Shown here piece by piece: positions 16,009 to 24,840 of a stretch of DNA of 64,000 nt. Source of the DNA: Pseudoselenomonas ruminantium (GTDB lineage: Bacteria; Bacillota; Negativicutes; Selenomonadales; Selenomonadaceae). The DNA lies in the NCBI RefSeq assembly GCF_900142515.1, contig NZ_FRBC01000003.1, positions 130,432-194,431 on the forward strand, in the 5' to 3' direction. Under the pieces are notes generated by a model. It had not been told where the DNA came from. It saw only the letters and a program-made list of their open reading frames with translations, and did not search any database. The position numbers were made by a program, and so were the translations under genes. Position 1 is the stretch's first letter; each line of letters begins with the position of its first letter.

Positions 16009-17081
16009 TGGATATGCTGAAAAAATTCAGTGGCAGTTCCCTGTTCCTGCCCGTGGTGGCACTGACGGTACTGCTGATTTTCAATACCCTGTTCGTAGAT
16101 GGGTTCCTGACCATACAGATGACCGAGGACGGTCACTTATATGGACGCCTCATTGATATTCTGAATCGTTCCTGCTCCCTGATCATCCTGGCGCTGGGCA
16201 TGACCTTCGTCATTGCCACGAGCGGTATCGATATTTCCGTAGGTGCGGTGGTCGCTATCTCCGCTGCCGTGGTCTGCACGCTGATTGGCGGCCGCGGTGA
16301 CGGTGTGGCCCAGATGCCCATGACGCTGGCCGTGCTGGCCGCTGTGGGGGTCGGCGTGCTCTGCGGTATGTGGAATGGTTTGCTCGTCGCCAAATTCAAG
16401 ATCCAGGCGGTCGTGGCAACCCTGATCCTCATGACTGCTGGCCGCGGCATTGCCCAGCTTATGACCGAGGGACAGATTATTACCGTATATTATAAGCCTT
16501 TCGAGTACATTGCCGGCTTCCTGCCCAGTATGCCGTTGCCGACCAATATCTTTATCGCGTTGGCCATGGTATTGCTCGTAGCCATCCTGATGAAGAAAAC
16601 CAGTATTGGTTTGTTCGTGCAGTCAGTCGGTATCAATCCGACGGCGGCCCGCTATGCCGGTATCAATGTGACCATGGTCATCTTCCTCGTCTATGCCTTC
16701 TCCGGTCTTTGCGCCGGTGTTTCGGGCCTGATTGAAAGCTCGCTGATTCGCGCAGCGGATGCCAACAATGCTGGCCTCAATATGGAAATGGATGCCATCC
16801 TGGCTGTAGCTCTTGGCGGCACCCTGCTGTCCGGCGGCAAGTTCTATGTAGGCGGCTCCGTAATCGGTGCCATCACCATCCAGACCTTGACTACTACCAT
16901 GTACGCTCTGGGCGTTTCAGCTGACCAGTTGCCGGTGGTCAAAGCCGCCGCGGTTATCATCATCTGCCTGATCCAGTCCAAGAAGGCGCAGGAGATGTTC
17001 GACCGCTGGAAGGCCTCCCGGCATTCCCAGCAGAAAAATGACAACAAGGCAATCTTAGGAAAGGCGGTGAAGCAATTATGA
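16008..17081 (+). CDS. ytfT: Sugar ABC transporter permease (YtfT-like)
   Basis: A 357-residue inner-membrane permease of the RbsC/YtfT family with about ten hydrophobic segments. Family motifs include MTFVIATSGIDISVGAVVAISA near the N-terminus and NMEMDAILAVALGGTLLSGG toward the C-terminus. The start codon overlaps the end of the ATPase gene (TGATG), and AGGAGGTG lies just upstream, so translation is probably coupled. It pairs with the second permease that follows. The long insertion between the first two segments (VDGFLTIQMTEDGHLYGRLI) matches the YtfT branch more than ribose permease. Confidence 0.88.
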   Translation: MDMLKKFSGSSLFLPVVALTVLLIFNTLFVDGFLTIQMTEDGHLYGRLIDILNRSCSLIILALGMTFVIATSGIDISVGAVVAISAAVVCTLIGGRGDGVAQMPMTLAVLAAVGVGVLCGMWNGLLVAKFKIQAVVATLILMTAGRGIAQLMTEGQIITVYYKPFEYIAGFLPSMPLPTNIFIALAMVLLVAILMKKTSIGLFVQSVGINPTAARYAGINVTMVIFLVYAFSGLCAGVSGLIESSLIRAADANNAGLNMEMDAILAVALGGTLLSGGKFYVGGSVIGAITIQTLTTTMYALGVSADQLPVVKAAAVIIICLIQSKKAQEMFDRWKASRHSQQKNDNKAILGKAVKQL

Positions 17082-18112
17082 CCAGCAAACTGAATCAGAT
17101 GATTGCTTCCAAGTATTTCTCCTTCTTTGTGACCTTGGCGCTCTTTGCCATCCTCTATGGTGCTGGCATGGCCATGTATAAGGGCTTCATGCGTCCGCAG
17201 GTTTTCTTGAACCTCTTCATTGACAATGCGGCGCTGATTATCGTAACCATTGGTATCACGTTCACGCTGATCATTGCCGGCATTGATTTGTCGGTGGGTG
17301 CCGTGCTGGCGCTCGTCTGCATGGTGCTGGCCTGGCTTTTGGCCAATACGGGGATTCCCGTGGGGGTGGCGGCACTGCTGGTGCTCGTGATGGGCACGGT
17401 GTTCGGCGCCGTGCAGGGCTATATCATCACGAAATTCGATTTGCAGCCGTTCATCATCACCTTGGCTGGCATGTTCTTTTGCCGTGGGCTCACGGCAGTC
17501 ATCTCTCAGGATACCATCCAGATTGTCGACCCCACTTGGGTGGCTCTGGCCAGCTACCGCATTGACTTGGGCGTGGGCTTTGTGTCCATCGGCGCTGTGG
17601 TGGCGCTCATCATGATTGCCATTGCCGCCGTCGTGCTGGGCTTCACGAAATTCGGCCGGGCGGTCTTTGCTATCGGCGGCAGTGAATCTTCGGCAGCGCT
17701 CATGGGCTTGCCCGTGTTCCGCACGAAAGTCATGGTTTATGCTATTTCCGGTTTCTGTGCCTCCATGGGCGGCTTGGCTTACAGCCTGATCATGCTGACG
17801 GGCTACAATCTGCATGGCCTGGGCATGGAAATGGATGCTATCGCTTCCTCCGTTATCGGCGGCACCCTGCTGACCGGCGGTGTGGGCTTTATCCCCGGCG
17901 CGCTTGTCGGTGTATTGATTCAGGGCGTGATCCTGACCTTCATCAGCTTCCAGGGAACGCTTTCCGCCTGGTGGACGAAAATCGTGGTCGGTGCACTGCT
18001 CTGCGTCTTCATCATCATGCAGGCACTGATTACGGAACAGAAGAGCAAACTCTCCTCGAAGCGCTCTATGGAAACTCCGAGTGAACCTCCTAAACCGGCT
18101 ATGCAAAACTAG
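17078..18112 (+). CDS. yjfF: Sugar ABC transporter permease (YjfF-like)
   Basis: A second RbsC-type permease, 344 residues and about ten membrane segments. It has the family blocks GITFTLIIAGIDLSVGAVLA and MEMDAIASSVIGGTLLTGGVG. Its ATG overlaps the stop of the previous permease (ATGA), a standard sign of translational coupling. In ytfQRT-yjfF systems the two different permeases form the heteromeric channel, and the same is likely here. It is the last gene of the operon; a hairpin terminator follows at 18133. Confidence 0.88.
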   Translation: MTSKLNQMIASKYFSFFVTLALFAILYGAGMAMYKGFMRPQVFLNLFIDNAALIIVTIGITFTLIIAGIDLSVGAVLALVCMVLAWLLANTGIPVGVAALLVLVMGTVFGAVQGYIITKFDLQPFIITLAGMFFCRGLTAVISQDTIQIVDPTWVALASYRIDLGVGFVSIGAVVALIMIAIAAVVLGFTKFGRAVFAIGGSESSAALMGLPVFRTKVMVYAISGFCASMGGLAYSLIMLTGYNLHGLGMEMDAIASSVIGGTLLTGGVGFIPGALVGVLIQGVILTFISFQGTLSAWWTKIVVGALLCVFIIMQALITEQKSKLSSKRSMETPSEPPKPAMQN

Positions 18113-18132
18113 GCTGGCGTTCATTCTATGGA

Positions 18133-18174
18133 ATCCCCCGCTCTGGTACCCTGGGTACGGAGTGGGGGATTTAT
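18133..18174 (+). terminator. Terminator of the sugar importer operon
   Basis: AATCCCCCGCTC pairs with GAGTGGGGGATT (one G-T pair) around an inner GGTACC/GGTAC stem, followed by TTATTC. It directly follows the last permease gene. Confidence 0.75.
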
Positions 18175-18372
18175 TCTATGCGTACAGGTATTCATAACGA
18201 TATTTAGCTGCAATACAGGAAAAATGGGTACAGAAGTCGAAAGAATAATCACGGTATCATTGGCGGTGATTGGGCGGATAACGCCGGGCAGGATTGCCGC
18301 CGTGCTGCATGGCAGACAGGATTTTTCTTTAAGTGGAGAACTGCAGGTAAGAAAAGAAAGGATGTGCTGAAT
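18175..18372. other. Non-coding spacer before the TPR gene
   Basis: About 200 nt with no convincing promoter hexamers. An 80-codon frame starting at 18128 lies partly inside the terminator and has no binding site, so it is not called. Confidence 0.45.
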
Positions 18373-19533
18373 ATGGCTTGCTTGAGCTCAAGCAAAAAGA
18401 TGATATTGGCTATGGGAATCCTTTTGTTGCTGCCAATACTGCTATCACCTTCGGTATCGGCGGAACGGCGTCAGGTCGAAGGTTATGGCTCGTATCTCCT
18501 GCTGTATAGCGATATTGAAGATGAGGCATTGGCCCGGGAGCGGGCACGTTATGAGGCTTTACGGAATGCCAGTGAACAGGCGGCTATTTTCGTTGATACT
18601 TCAGCCGACATGCCTTATGGCAGGCTCAGTCGTTCGGATCTGCGCAGTTATGCCGCCAGCGTGCTTGACAAGCGGGGGACGCCTTATTATACAAGAACGT
18701 CGCAGGGCGGTGGCACACGGTTCAGCTGCCGTCTGGCCGTTACGGTGGATACCAGTGATTTCAAGGATATTTCGTATGATTCCCTGCAGAAAAGCAGGCG
18801 GTGGGCAGAGGAGCGTGACCGCTTGCTGCGGGAAATGGATGACCTGAAGTATCAGTATGCGCATGGGAGCCATGATACAGAACGGCAGAACATCCGTTTC
18901 CGCATGAAACAGCTCATGAGCCAATTCCTGCACAATGAGCAGCCTTCTATCAAGACCAGATACTCCTATAATACGGCTATGGCGAAGCTGGCTTATAATG
19001 ATGGCGTGGATTATCATGATAGGCGGGACTATGGCAATGCGCTCGCGTGCTATCAAAAGGCACTCAGCTATAATCCTGAATTTGATTCGGCCTATTACAA
19101 CATGGGGATACTTTATAAAAATGCATTCAAGGATTATGAAAAAGCCTTGGAATGCTATGATATGGTCATTCGCATCAATCCTGCTTTTTCCGGAGTCTAT
19201 AATAATATCGCCTGTGTTTATCTGGTTATGGAAAAATATGATGATGCCTTGAAATTTGTTCAGAAAGAATTGTCGATCCATAAACCGAAACCCTATGTCT
19301 ACTGTACTCTGGGGGAGATCTATACGGCGATGGGTGAATATGACAAGGCACTGGAGGCCTTTGGTAACGCACTCAGTCTGGATAAGAACTATGCTGCGGC
19401 ATATCTGTTCCGTGGCCTTGCCTATGAAAAAATGGGCGATAAAGCCAGGGCACTTCAGGAGGTCAGCAAAGCAAGGAATCTCAATTCCAAGGATGAACGT
19501 GCCAGACAGCATTATGAGCGGTTGAAGGGATAA
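18373..19533 (+). CDS. Secreted TPR-repeat protein with LPP20/FlgT-like N-domain
   Basis: A 386-residue exported protein. A signal peptide of about 30 residues ends at SVSA. The next 100 residues (ALARERARYEALRNASEQ, then YGRLSRSDLRSYAASVLDKRG and a beta-rich end) resemble the N-terminal domain of LPP20/FlgT-type envelope proteins. From about 210 on, at least five 34-residue TPR units follow, each with the A-x-x-x-Y-x-K-A-L pattern, as in YGNALACYQKALSYNPEF. It is probably a periplasmic scaffold. The ATG at 18373, 11 nt after AAAGGA, is preferred over GTG 18364. No partner gene is adjacent. Confidence 0.75.
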   Translation: MACLSSSKKMILAMGILLLLPILLSPSVSAERRQVEGYGSYLLLYSDIEDEALARERARYEALRNASEQAAIFVDTSADMPYGRLSRSDLRSYAASVLDKRGTPYYTRTSQGGGTRFSCRLAVTVDTSDFKDISYDSLQKSRRWAEERDRLLREMDDLKYQYAHGSHDTERQNIRFRMKQLMSQFLHNEQPSIKTRYSYNTAMAKLAYNDGVDYHDRRDYGNALACYQKALSYNPEFDSAYYNMGILYKNAFKDYEKALECYDMVIRINPAFSGVYNNIACVYLVMEKYDDALKFVQKELSIHKPKPYVYCTLGEIYTAMGEYDKALEAFGNALSLDKNYAAAYLFRGLAYEKMGDKARALQEVSKARNLNSKDERARQHYERLKG

Positions 19534-19591
19534 AAGCCGCTGCAACCAGTTAGACTCATAATATGAATACAGAATACTTCCTCCCAACCCA

Positions 19592-19620
19592 TCTACAATG
19601 CATGTGTAAAGTTGTATACT
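19592..19620 (+). promoter_or_regulatory. Promoter of the small secreted protein
   Basis: TCTACA (19592-19597) and TATACT (19615-19620) are separated by 17 bp, 32 nt before the start codon at 19652. Confidence 0.65.
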
Positions 19621-19651
19621 GATAGAGGGGAATCGAAGGAGGATTGATCTG

Positions 19652-19894
19652 ATGAAAACGTATTTAGGACTGTTTGCGGGACTCCTGATCTGGGGAGGAC
19701 TGCTCAATCTGCAGGGAACGCCTTCAATCACGGAGGAAATCGCGGAAGAAGCGGTGATCGCTGCGCATCCGGACACGGCTTTCTGCGAGGTGGCGCGTCA
19801 GGGCAGTGATTTTCAGGTAGCTTACATGACGGCCAATATGGAGCAGGGACGGGTGACGATTGCCCGGGATGGACATATTGTAAGCATGCAGTGA
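19652..19894 (+). CDS. Small exported protein, unknown function
   Basis: An 80-residue protein with an N-terminal hydrophobic segment (LGLFAGLLIWGGLLNL) that is either a signal peptide or an anchor. The mature part has a single Cys and a C-terminal VTIARDGHIVSMQ that looks like the end of a small beta-sheet domain. The family is not recognised. AAGGAGG lies about 9 nt before the ATG, and the gene has its own promoter and its own terminator, so it is expressed alone. It may be a YSIRK-free anchor peptide or a PepSY-like fragment, but neither is supported by motifs. Confidence 0.65.
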   Translation: MKTYLGLFAGLLIWGGLLNLQGTPSITEEIAEEAVIAAHPDTAFCEVARQGSDFQVAYMTANMEQGRVTIARDGHIVSMQ

Positions 19895-19908
19895 TATGGA
19901 TTCCAGGA

Positions 19909-19948
19909 AGCAGGCGGTTTTGCACCGGCAGAACCTGCCTGCTTTTTT
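19909..19948 (+). terminator. Terminator of the small secreted protein gene
   Basis: AGCAGGC and GCCTGCT pair, extended by GGTT/AACC with one bulged A, and are followed by TTTTTT. Confidence 0.82.
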
Positions 19949-20141
19949 CTGTGTTTCGCGTTCTGCGCCAGTTGGTTGGCAGGATTTATCCGGCCGGAGG
20001 GAGAATGTTCTCAGAACAGGATCGTTATCCCGGGTGGATTCGCTGGAGCTGAAGTAAATCAAAGCAGACCTGGCAATGCACAGGCTTCAGGTGGTATCAC
20101 TGGCCGCGCAGGTGTATGGCCAATTGACTTTTGGCTGATAT
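19949..20141. other. Spacer upstream of the pdx operator
   Basis: No gene is supported. A 78-codon frame crosses it and the pdx promoter without a ribosome binding site. Nothing else is recognised. Confidence 0.4.
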
Positions 20142-20179
20142 TAAGGTCAGTTGCGGGATTTTATCTGCAACTGACCTTA
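20142..20179. promoter_or_regulatory. Inverted repeat, candidate PdxR operator
   Basis: TAAGGTCAGTTGC at 20142-20154 and its exact complement at 20167-20179 are separated by 12 nt. The right arm ends 5 bp before the -35 box of the pdx promoter, the position of an activator site. There is no T-run, so it is not a terminator. A MocR/PdxR gene ends the same operon. Confidence 0.65.
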
Positions 20180-20184
20180 TGTTA

Positions 20185-20213
20185 TTTACAGATATTGGCT
20201 ATTTTAATATAAT
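20185..20213 (+). promoter_or_regulatory. Promoter of pdxST-pdxR
   Basis: TTTACA (20185-20190), 17 bp spacer, TATAAT (20208-20213). The leader is about 55 nt. Confidence 0.8.
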
Positions 20214-20273
20214 CAGATAGAAGCTATGATAAGAACTGTCAACGGAAACCAGGAATCAGAGGAGGCAGTTTGC

Positions 20274-21161
20274 ATGGCTGAGTTAAAAGAAGACAATCGT
20301 TATGAACTGAATAAGGAATTGGCCCAGATGCTGAAGGGCGGCGTGATCATGGATGTGACCACGCCGGAGCAGGCGAAGGTGGCTGAGGCGGCAGGTGCCT
20401 GTGCGGTGATGGCGCTGGAGCGGATTCCGGCGGATATCCGGGCGGCTGGCGGCGTGGCCCGCATGAGTGACCCCGCGATGATCAAAGGCATCCAGCAGGC
20501 AGTGTCCATTCCCGTCATGGCCAAGTGCCGTATCGGTCATTTCGTGGAAGCACAGCTCTTGCAGGCCATTGAGATTGACTATATCGACGAAAGTGAAGTG
20601 CTGTCTCCGGCAGATGATGTCTACCATATCAACAAGCGGGAATTTGCGGTGCCTTTTGTCTGCGGGGCACGGGATCTGGGCGAGGCACTGCGGCGCATCA
20701 ATGAAGGGGCGGCGATGATCCGCACCAAGGGCGAACCGGGAACCGGCGATGTCGTTCAGGCCGTGCGCCATATGCGGGCCATCAACAAGCAGATGACACA
20801 GCTGACAGCGCTGCGGGAGGATGAACTCTTTGAAGCGGCCAAGCAGTATCAGGTGCCCTATGAACTCGTGCAGTACGTCCATGCACATGGCAGATTGCCT
20901 GTGGTCAACTTTGCGGCAGGCGGCGTAGCTACGCCGGCGGATGCCGCACTGATGATGCAGCTGGGCGCAGATGGCGTCTTCGTGGGTTCCGGGATCTTCA
21001 AGTCCGGCAATCCAGCCAAACGGGCGGCGGCTATCGTGGAAGCGGTGACCAATTATCAGGATGCAGAGCGCATCGCAAGGCTCTCGGAAAATCTCGGGGA
21101 AGCCATGGTGGGCATCAATGAGGATGAGATCCAGCTGTTGATGGCCGAACGCGGCAAATGA
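20274..21161 (+). CDS. pdxS: Pyridoxal 5'-phosphate synthase subunit PdxS
   Basis: This cytoplasmic enzyme builds PLP from ribose-5-phosphate, glyceraldehyde-3-phosphate and ammonia supplied by PdxT. The 295-residue chain is nearly invariant in type: [20 protein letters not shown], then [22 protein letters not shown] and the catalytic-Lys block [32 protein letters not shown] and [12 protein letters not shown] form the phosphate site. The start at 20274 follows GAGGAGG; the frame is open upstream but unsupported. pdxT follows after 12 nt. Confidence 0.97.
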   Translation: MAELKEDNRYELNKELAQMLKGGVIMDVTTPEQAKVAEAAGACAVMALERIPADIRAAGGVARMSDPAMIKGIQQAVSIPVMAKCRIGHFVEAQLLQAIEIDYIDESEVLSPADDVYHINKREFAVPFVCGARDLGEALRRINEGAAMIRTKGEPGTGDVVQAVRHMRAINKQMTQLTALREDELFEAAKQYQVPYELVQYVHAHGRLPVVNFAAGGVATPADAALMMQLGADGVFVGSGIFKSGNPAKRAAAIVEAVTNYQDAERIARLSENLGEAMVGINEDEIQLLMAERGK

Positions 21162-21173
21162 GGAGGGCACAGC

Positions 21174-21755
21174 ATGGCGAAGAAAACAATCGGTGTGCTG
21201 GCCCTGCAGGGGGCTTTCCGGGAACATGAGGAAATGCTCATACGACTGGGGGCGGATTATCGGGAAATCCGGCAGGCGGAGGACTTTACGGATGATATTG
21301 CCGGGATTATCCTGCCCGGCGGCGAAAGCACCACTCAGCGCAAGCTGCTGCATGCAACGGGGCTGTTTGCTCCTTTGCAGCAGCGGATAGCGGAAGGGCT
21401 GCCGGTGTTGGCCACCTGTGCCGGGCTGATCCTTCTGGCACAGAAACTCAGCAATGACAGCGGGGCAGGTCTGGGGACTTTGCCCGTGCTGGTCCGGCGC
21501 AATGCTTATGGGCGGCAGCTGGGCAGTTTTGCCAGTACCGCACCGCTCAGGGAGATAGGCGATTTTCCCATGCGCTTTATTCGCGCGCCTTATATCGAAC
21601 AAGTCCTGCAGGGGGATGTGGAAGTGCTGGGGACTTATCAGGGAAAGATCACGGCGGTGCGTTATCACCACCAATTAGCGATGTCTTTCCATCCGGAACT
21701 TACGCAGGATGGAAGGGTTCATCAATTGTTTTTGCAGATGGTCGCAGCGGCCTGA
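21174..21755 (+). CDS. pdxT: Pyridoxal 5'-phosphate synthase glutaminase PdxT
   Basis: Class I glutaminase subunit that feeds ammonia to PdxS. The catalytic triad is visible: Cys82 in ATCAGL, His173 and Glu175 in SFHPEL. The oxyanion block ILPGGEST lies at about 47-54. The length of 193 residues is standard. GAGGAGGGC lies about 8 nt before the ATG. It is placed between pdxS and a PdxR-like regulator in one operon. Confidence 0.96.
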   Translation: MAKKTIGVLALQGAFREHEEMLIRLGADYREIRQAEDFTDDIAGIILPGGESTTQRKLLHATGLFAPLQQRIAEGLPVLATCAGLILLAQKLSNDSGAGLGTLPVLVRRNAYGRQLGSFASTAPLREIGDFPMRFIRAPYIEQVLQGDVEVLGTYQGKITAVRYHHQLAMSFHPELTQDGRVHQLFLQMVAAA

Positions 21756-21774
21756 ATGGAAGGAGCTGAAATTT

Positions 21775-23208
21775 TTGCTGACGTATTCCTTTGAACACCG
21801 ACAGGGGGAATCCCTCTATGAACATCTTTACCGCTGTATCCGGCAGGATATCTTGCAGGGACGGCTTTCCCCGGGGGAAAAGCTGCCCTCCAAGCGGACG
21901 CTGGCACGCAATCTGGGCATCAGCGTGATTACCGTGGAGGGGGCCTATAATCAGCTGACGGCGGAGGGGTATTGCGAGTCGCGGCCCCGCCGCGGTTATT
22001 TTGTCATGGCCGTACCGCCCCGGAAACTGTCTGTGGCAGACAAAGGAAAACAAGGCAGAAAGCAGGTGCTGTCAGAGGGGGCAGACAGTGTGTCCTGTAT
22101 TGATCTGACGGCCAATCGTCTGCAGCCCGCAGATTTCCCGTTTGCCCTCTGGTCACGGCTGATGCGGCAGGTGCTTTCCCGGCAGGAGGCGGAACTTTTG
22201 GAACGCTCGCCGGGGCAGGGAATCCTGGCTTTGCGGCAGGCGATTGCTGGTCATTTGCAGAGTTTCCGGGGATTGAACGTGGCGCCGGAGCAGATTGTCA
22301 TCGGCGCGGGCACGGAATATCTTTCCGCCCTGCTGATCCAGTTCTTTGGCCGGGATAAGAGATATGGCCTGGAAAATCCGGGCTATGAGCGCATCCGGAA
22401 AATCTATCAGGCCAATGGGGCAGACAGTGCCGCTATTGATTTAGATCTTCAGGGCATCAAGCTGGCCGATTTGCGGGCGGCAGGCGTTGAAATCCTCCAT
22501 ATCAGTCCGTCCCACCATTTTCCCACCGGTATCGTGATGCCGGTCCGCCGGCGTTATGAATTATTGGACTGGGCTGCGGAAAGCGCAGGGCGGTATATCA
22601 TCGAGGATGATTACGACAGCGAGTTCCGCCTGACCGGGCGTCCCATTCCTACCCTGATGGAAAGCGATGTCCATGAGCGGGTTATCTATATGAACACGTT
22701 TTCCAAAAGCCTGACCCCGACTATCCGCATCAGCTATATGGTACTGCCTAGGGCCTTGGTGGTACCATTTCAGGAAAAGATGGGGTGCTATAGCTGCACG
22801 GTGGCCAATTTTGAGCAGTATACCCTGGCAAAATTCATTGGCGAAGGCTATTTCGAGAAGCATATCAACCGCATGCGCACCACCTATCGCCGCCGCCGGG
22901 AAATGTTTATGGATTTATTGCAGGCGTCGTCTGTGCGGGAATACGTCACATTGATTGAACATGGCTCCGGCCTGCACCTATTGCTGCGGCTGGCGGTGGA
23001 TATGCCGGACAAGGTCCTGCAGGAAAAACTGCGAGCGGCAGACATACGCATCCGGGCTTTGGGCGAGTATTATGCAGGGGAGGTTCCTGCCCGTGCGGAA
23101 CATGTCTTTGTGCTGAACTATGCGAATCTGGAAGAAAAGGAAGTCCGGCAGGCGCTGGCAGCTTTTGCGCGATGTTTATCGTCAGACGAGTGCCTTGCTT
23201 CTGTCTAA
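21775..23208 (+). CDS. pdxR: MocR/PdxR-type regulator (GntR-HTH plus aminotransferase domain)
   Basis: A 477-residue transcription factor of the MocR class. Residues about 10-75 form a GntR winged helix (IRQDILQGRLSPGEKLPSKR, then LARNLGISVITVEGAYNQL). The rest is an aminotransferase fold I domain that senses PLP, with the Lys-binding region MNTFSKSLTPTIRISYM. The start is TTG 21775, nine bases after GGAAGGAG; the open frame upstream overlaps pdxT. Being last in the pdxST operon suggests autoregulation, probably through the inverted repeat at 20142-20179. Known PdxR proteins activate pdxST and the same is inferred here. Confidence 0.85.
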   Translation: MLTYSFEHRQGESLYEHLYRCIRQDILQGRLSPGEKLPSKRTLARNLGISVITVEGAYNQLTAEGYCESRPRRGYFVMAVPPRKLSVADKGKQGRKQVLSEGADSVSCIDLTANRLQPADFPFALWSRLMRQVLSRQEAELLERSPGQGILALRQAIAGHLQSFRGLNVAPEQIVIGAGTEYLSALLIQFFGRDKRYGLENPGYERIRKIYQANGADSAAIDLDLQGIKLADLRAAGVEILHISPSHHFPTGIVMPVRRRYELLDWAAESAGRYIIEDDYDSEFRLTGRPIPTLMESDVHERVIYMNTFSKSLTPTIRISYMVLPRALVVPFQEKMGCYSCTVANFEQYTLAKFIGEGYFEKHINRMRTTYRRRREMFMDLLQASSVREYVTLIEHGSGLHLLLRLAVDMPDKVLQEKLRAADIRIRALGEYYAGEVPARAEHVFVLNYANLEEKEVRQALAAFARCLSSDECLASV

Positions 23209-23220
23209 AGGACATTAGGT

Positions 23221-23254
23221 GCATCTCCTTTCGCAAGGAGATGCTATTATTTTA
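23221..23254 (+). terminator. Terminator of the pdx operon
   Basis: GCATCTCCTT and AAGGAGATGC (23221-23230, 23235-23244) close on a TCGC loop; TATTATTTTAG follows. Confidence 0.8.
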
Positions 23255-23274
23255 GTACAATGATTATAATGATA

Positions 23275-23307
23275 AAAGCCCGGCTGCCATTTGGCAGCCG
23301 GACTTTT
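23275..23307 (-). terminator. Terminator of the EIIC gene
   Basis: CCGGCTGCC and GGCAGCCGG pair around ATTT and are followed on the minus strand by a T-run (complement of AAAA before 23278). It lies just past the stop of the minus-strand EIIC gene. Confidence 0.75.
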
Positions 23308-23312
23308 GCCGG

Positions 23313-24665
23313 TCAGGCCTGAGCCTGCGGGATGCCATCTTCTTCGGCATCATTATTGTTGTTTTCCGTATCGGCAGCCTGTTCTTCTTTGAGCATGGCT
23401 TTGTCCTGCATGCGGACGAAGGGATAGTAGACAATGGTGGACATGATGATAGTCGCTAATTGTACCACAGCGCCCTGCCAGCCATTCAGGAGGAACCCGG
23501 CGATAATCGGCGGTGCTGTCCAGGGTACCTGTACAGCGCTGAAGGGCGCCATAAAGCCGACTACGATAGATGCGTAAGTCATGACCAAAGCAATCAGCGG
23601 CACCAGCACGAAGGGAATCAAAAGGTACGGGTTGAATACGATGGGCAGACCGAAGATGATGGGTTCGTTGATATTGAAGAAACCGGGCACGGTGGCCAGT
23701 TTGGTCAGGGATTTGAGCTGAGAGGATTTTGCGGACAGCCAGCTGGCAATCAGCAGGCCGAAGGTCAGGCCGCAGCCGCCAGTCTTGACCATGAAGTCAA
23801 CCTGACAGGTGATGATCTTGGCCTCGGGGTTTCCTGCCAGCTGCATGCCCATGTCCAGCAGGTGCTGGTTATCGAGCGAGTTGGCAATGAGAATGGGGCT
23901 GACCACGCCGCCGACTACGTTCGGCCCGTGGATGCCGGCCCAGAACAGGACGCTTTCCAAAGCTTCGATGACCGCTCCGCCGACCAAGGTGTCGGAAAGG
24001 CCCTGCAACGGCGTCTGGATGATCTTGAAGATGAGTTCCGGCAGCGTCGTGGCACCGGCGTAATGGCAGAGACCATAGAGGATGGAAGCGCCCGTGAAGA
24101 GCACCATGCCCGGGGTCAGGGCTTCGAAAGCCTTGGCCACACCGCCGGGAACGGCATCCGGCATCTTGATGCCGATATGGTTCTTCTCGCAGTAGCAGAA
24201 TACCCAGGAAGCCACAAAGCTTACGAGGATGGCGGTGATCACGCCATTGCTGCCTGCCCAGGCCTTGGGGATGATGTCTGCTACGGTTTCGCCGCCTTTG
24301 CTGACAATGGTGGGAGGCAGCAGGATCAGGAAGGTGGACAGGGAGAGGATGGAGGCCATGATGGCATCGCAGCCTTCGGATTCCACGTATTTATAGGTGA
24401 CGGCTAATACGACAATCAAAGCCAGTACACTGAAGGTGCCGCCGGCTACGGCGTTCAGGGGAGCTGTCCAGTCAGCACCGAAGAGGCTGGCCATGAATTC
24501 CGGATAGCCCGGGATGGGCAGGTTGGCCAGCAGCAGGAATACGGAACCTACGACTGTGAAAGGCGTGGTCATGATAAAGCCGTCGCGCAGAGCCGCTACT
24601 GCCCGGATTTCAGCAAAGCGTCCCATGAAGTCAACGAATTTATCAAAAAGCTCTTGTTTTGTCAT
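23313..24665 (-). CDS. celB: PTS permease EIIC, lactose/cellobiose family
   Basis: A 450-residue inner-membrane permease domain without its own EIIA or EIIB. Family blocks are FMGRFAEIRAVAALRDGFIM at the N-terminus and, near residue 340, NINEPIIFGLPIVFNP followed by LLIPFVLVPLI, typical of the Lac/Cel IIC fold. The C-terminal 30 residues are acidic and cytoplasmic. The start at 24665 follows GAGGGAAA. It forms a single-gene unit with a terminator, so EIIA/EIIB must come from elsewhere. The substrate is probably a beta-glucoside or chitobiose. The same EIIC signature recurs in the protein at 33477-34805. Confidence 0.88.
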   Translation of the reverse strand: MTKQELFDKFVDFMGRFAEIRAVAALRDGFIMTTPFTVVGSVFLLLANLPIPGYPEFMASLFGADWTAPLNAVAGGTFSVLALIVVLAVTYKYVESEGCDAIMASILSLSTFLILLPPTIVSKGGETVADIIPKAWAGSNGVITAILVSFVASWVFCYCEKNHIGIKMPDAVPGGVAKAFEALTPGMVLFTGASILYGLCHYAGATTLPELIFKIIQTPLQGLSDTLVGGAVIEALESVLFWAGIHGPNVVGGVVSPILIANSLDNQHLLDMGMQLAGNPEAKIITCQVDFMVKTGGCGLTFGLLIASWLSAKSSQLKSLTKLATVPGFFNINEPIIFGLPIVFNPYLLIPFVLVPLIALVMTYASIVVGFMAPFSAVQVPWTAPPIIAGFLLNGWQGAVVQLATIIMSTIVYYPFVRMQDKAMLKEEQAADTENNNNDAEEDGIPQAQA

Positions 24666-24800
24666 TATCGTTTCCCTCTTTCTCCATAGTTGTTATGATA
24701 TAAATCATTGCTTGTTGATCTGGTACAACTTTATCATGTAATAGCAGGCGTGGCAATTGTCTTGACAGGCATTTGATACAGTGATTCAGATGGAATAATA
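24666..24800. other. Upstream spacer of the EIIC gene
   Basis: Non-coding. A minus-strand TTGCCA...17 bp...TAAAGT could be the EIIC promoter but is weak. No gene is seen. Confidence 0.35.
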
Positions 24801-24840
24801 AAAAATGCGAAACAGCTGTAACGTTGTTTCGCATTTTTTT
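24801..24840. terminator. Stand-alone strong terminator hairpin
   Basis: AAAAATGCGAAACA and TGTTTCGCATTTTT form a 14-bp stem followed by further T. It lies between two divergent genes, where no transcript is expected to end, and is followed by the 10-bp repeat ATTGAAGGTT (two full copies and a partial one at 24841-24865). It may close a short leader RNA or insulate the autotransporter promoter. Confidence 0.7.

Noticed and set aside
18128-18370. 80-codon plus-strand frame before the TPR gene
   Set aside because: Its start lies inside the terminator hairpin of the sugar importer operon and there is no ribosome binding site.
20283-21674. 463-codon minus-strand frame opposite pdxS-pdxT
   Set aside because: Antisense to two highly conserved enzymes, with no binding site or recognisable family.
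23460-24407. 315-codon plus-strand frame opposite the cellobiose-type EIIC
   Set aside because: Shadow of a well-supported membrane protein; the translation is rich in Gly, Asp and Gln without motifs.
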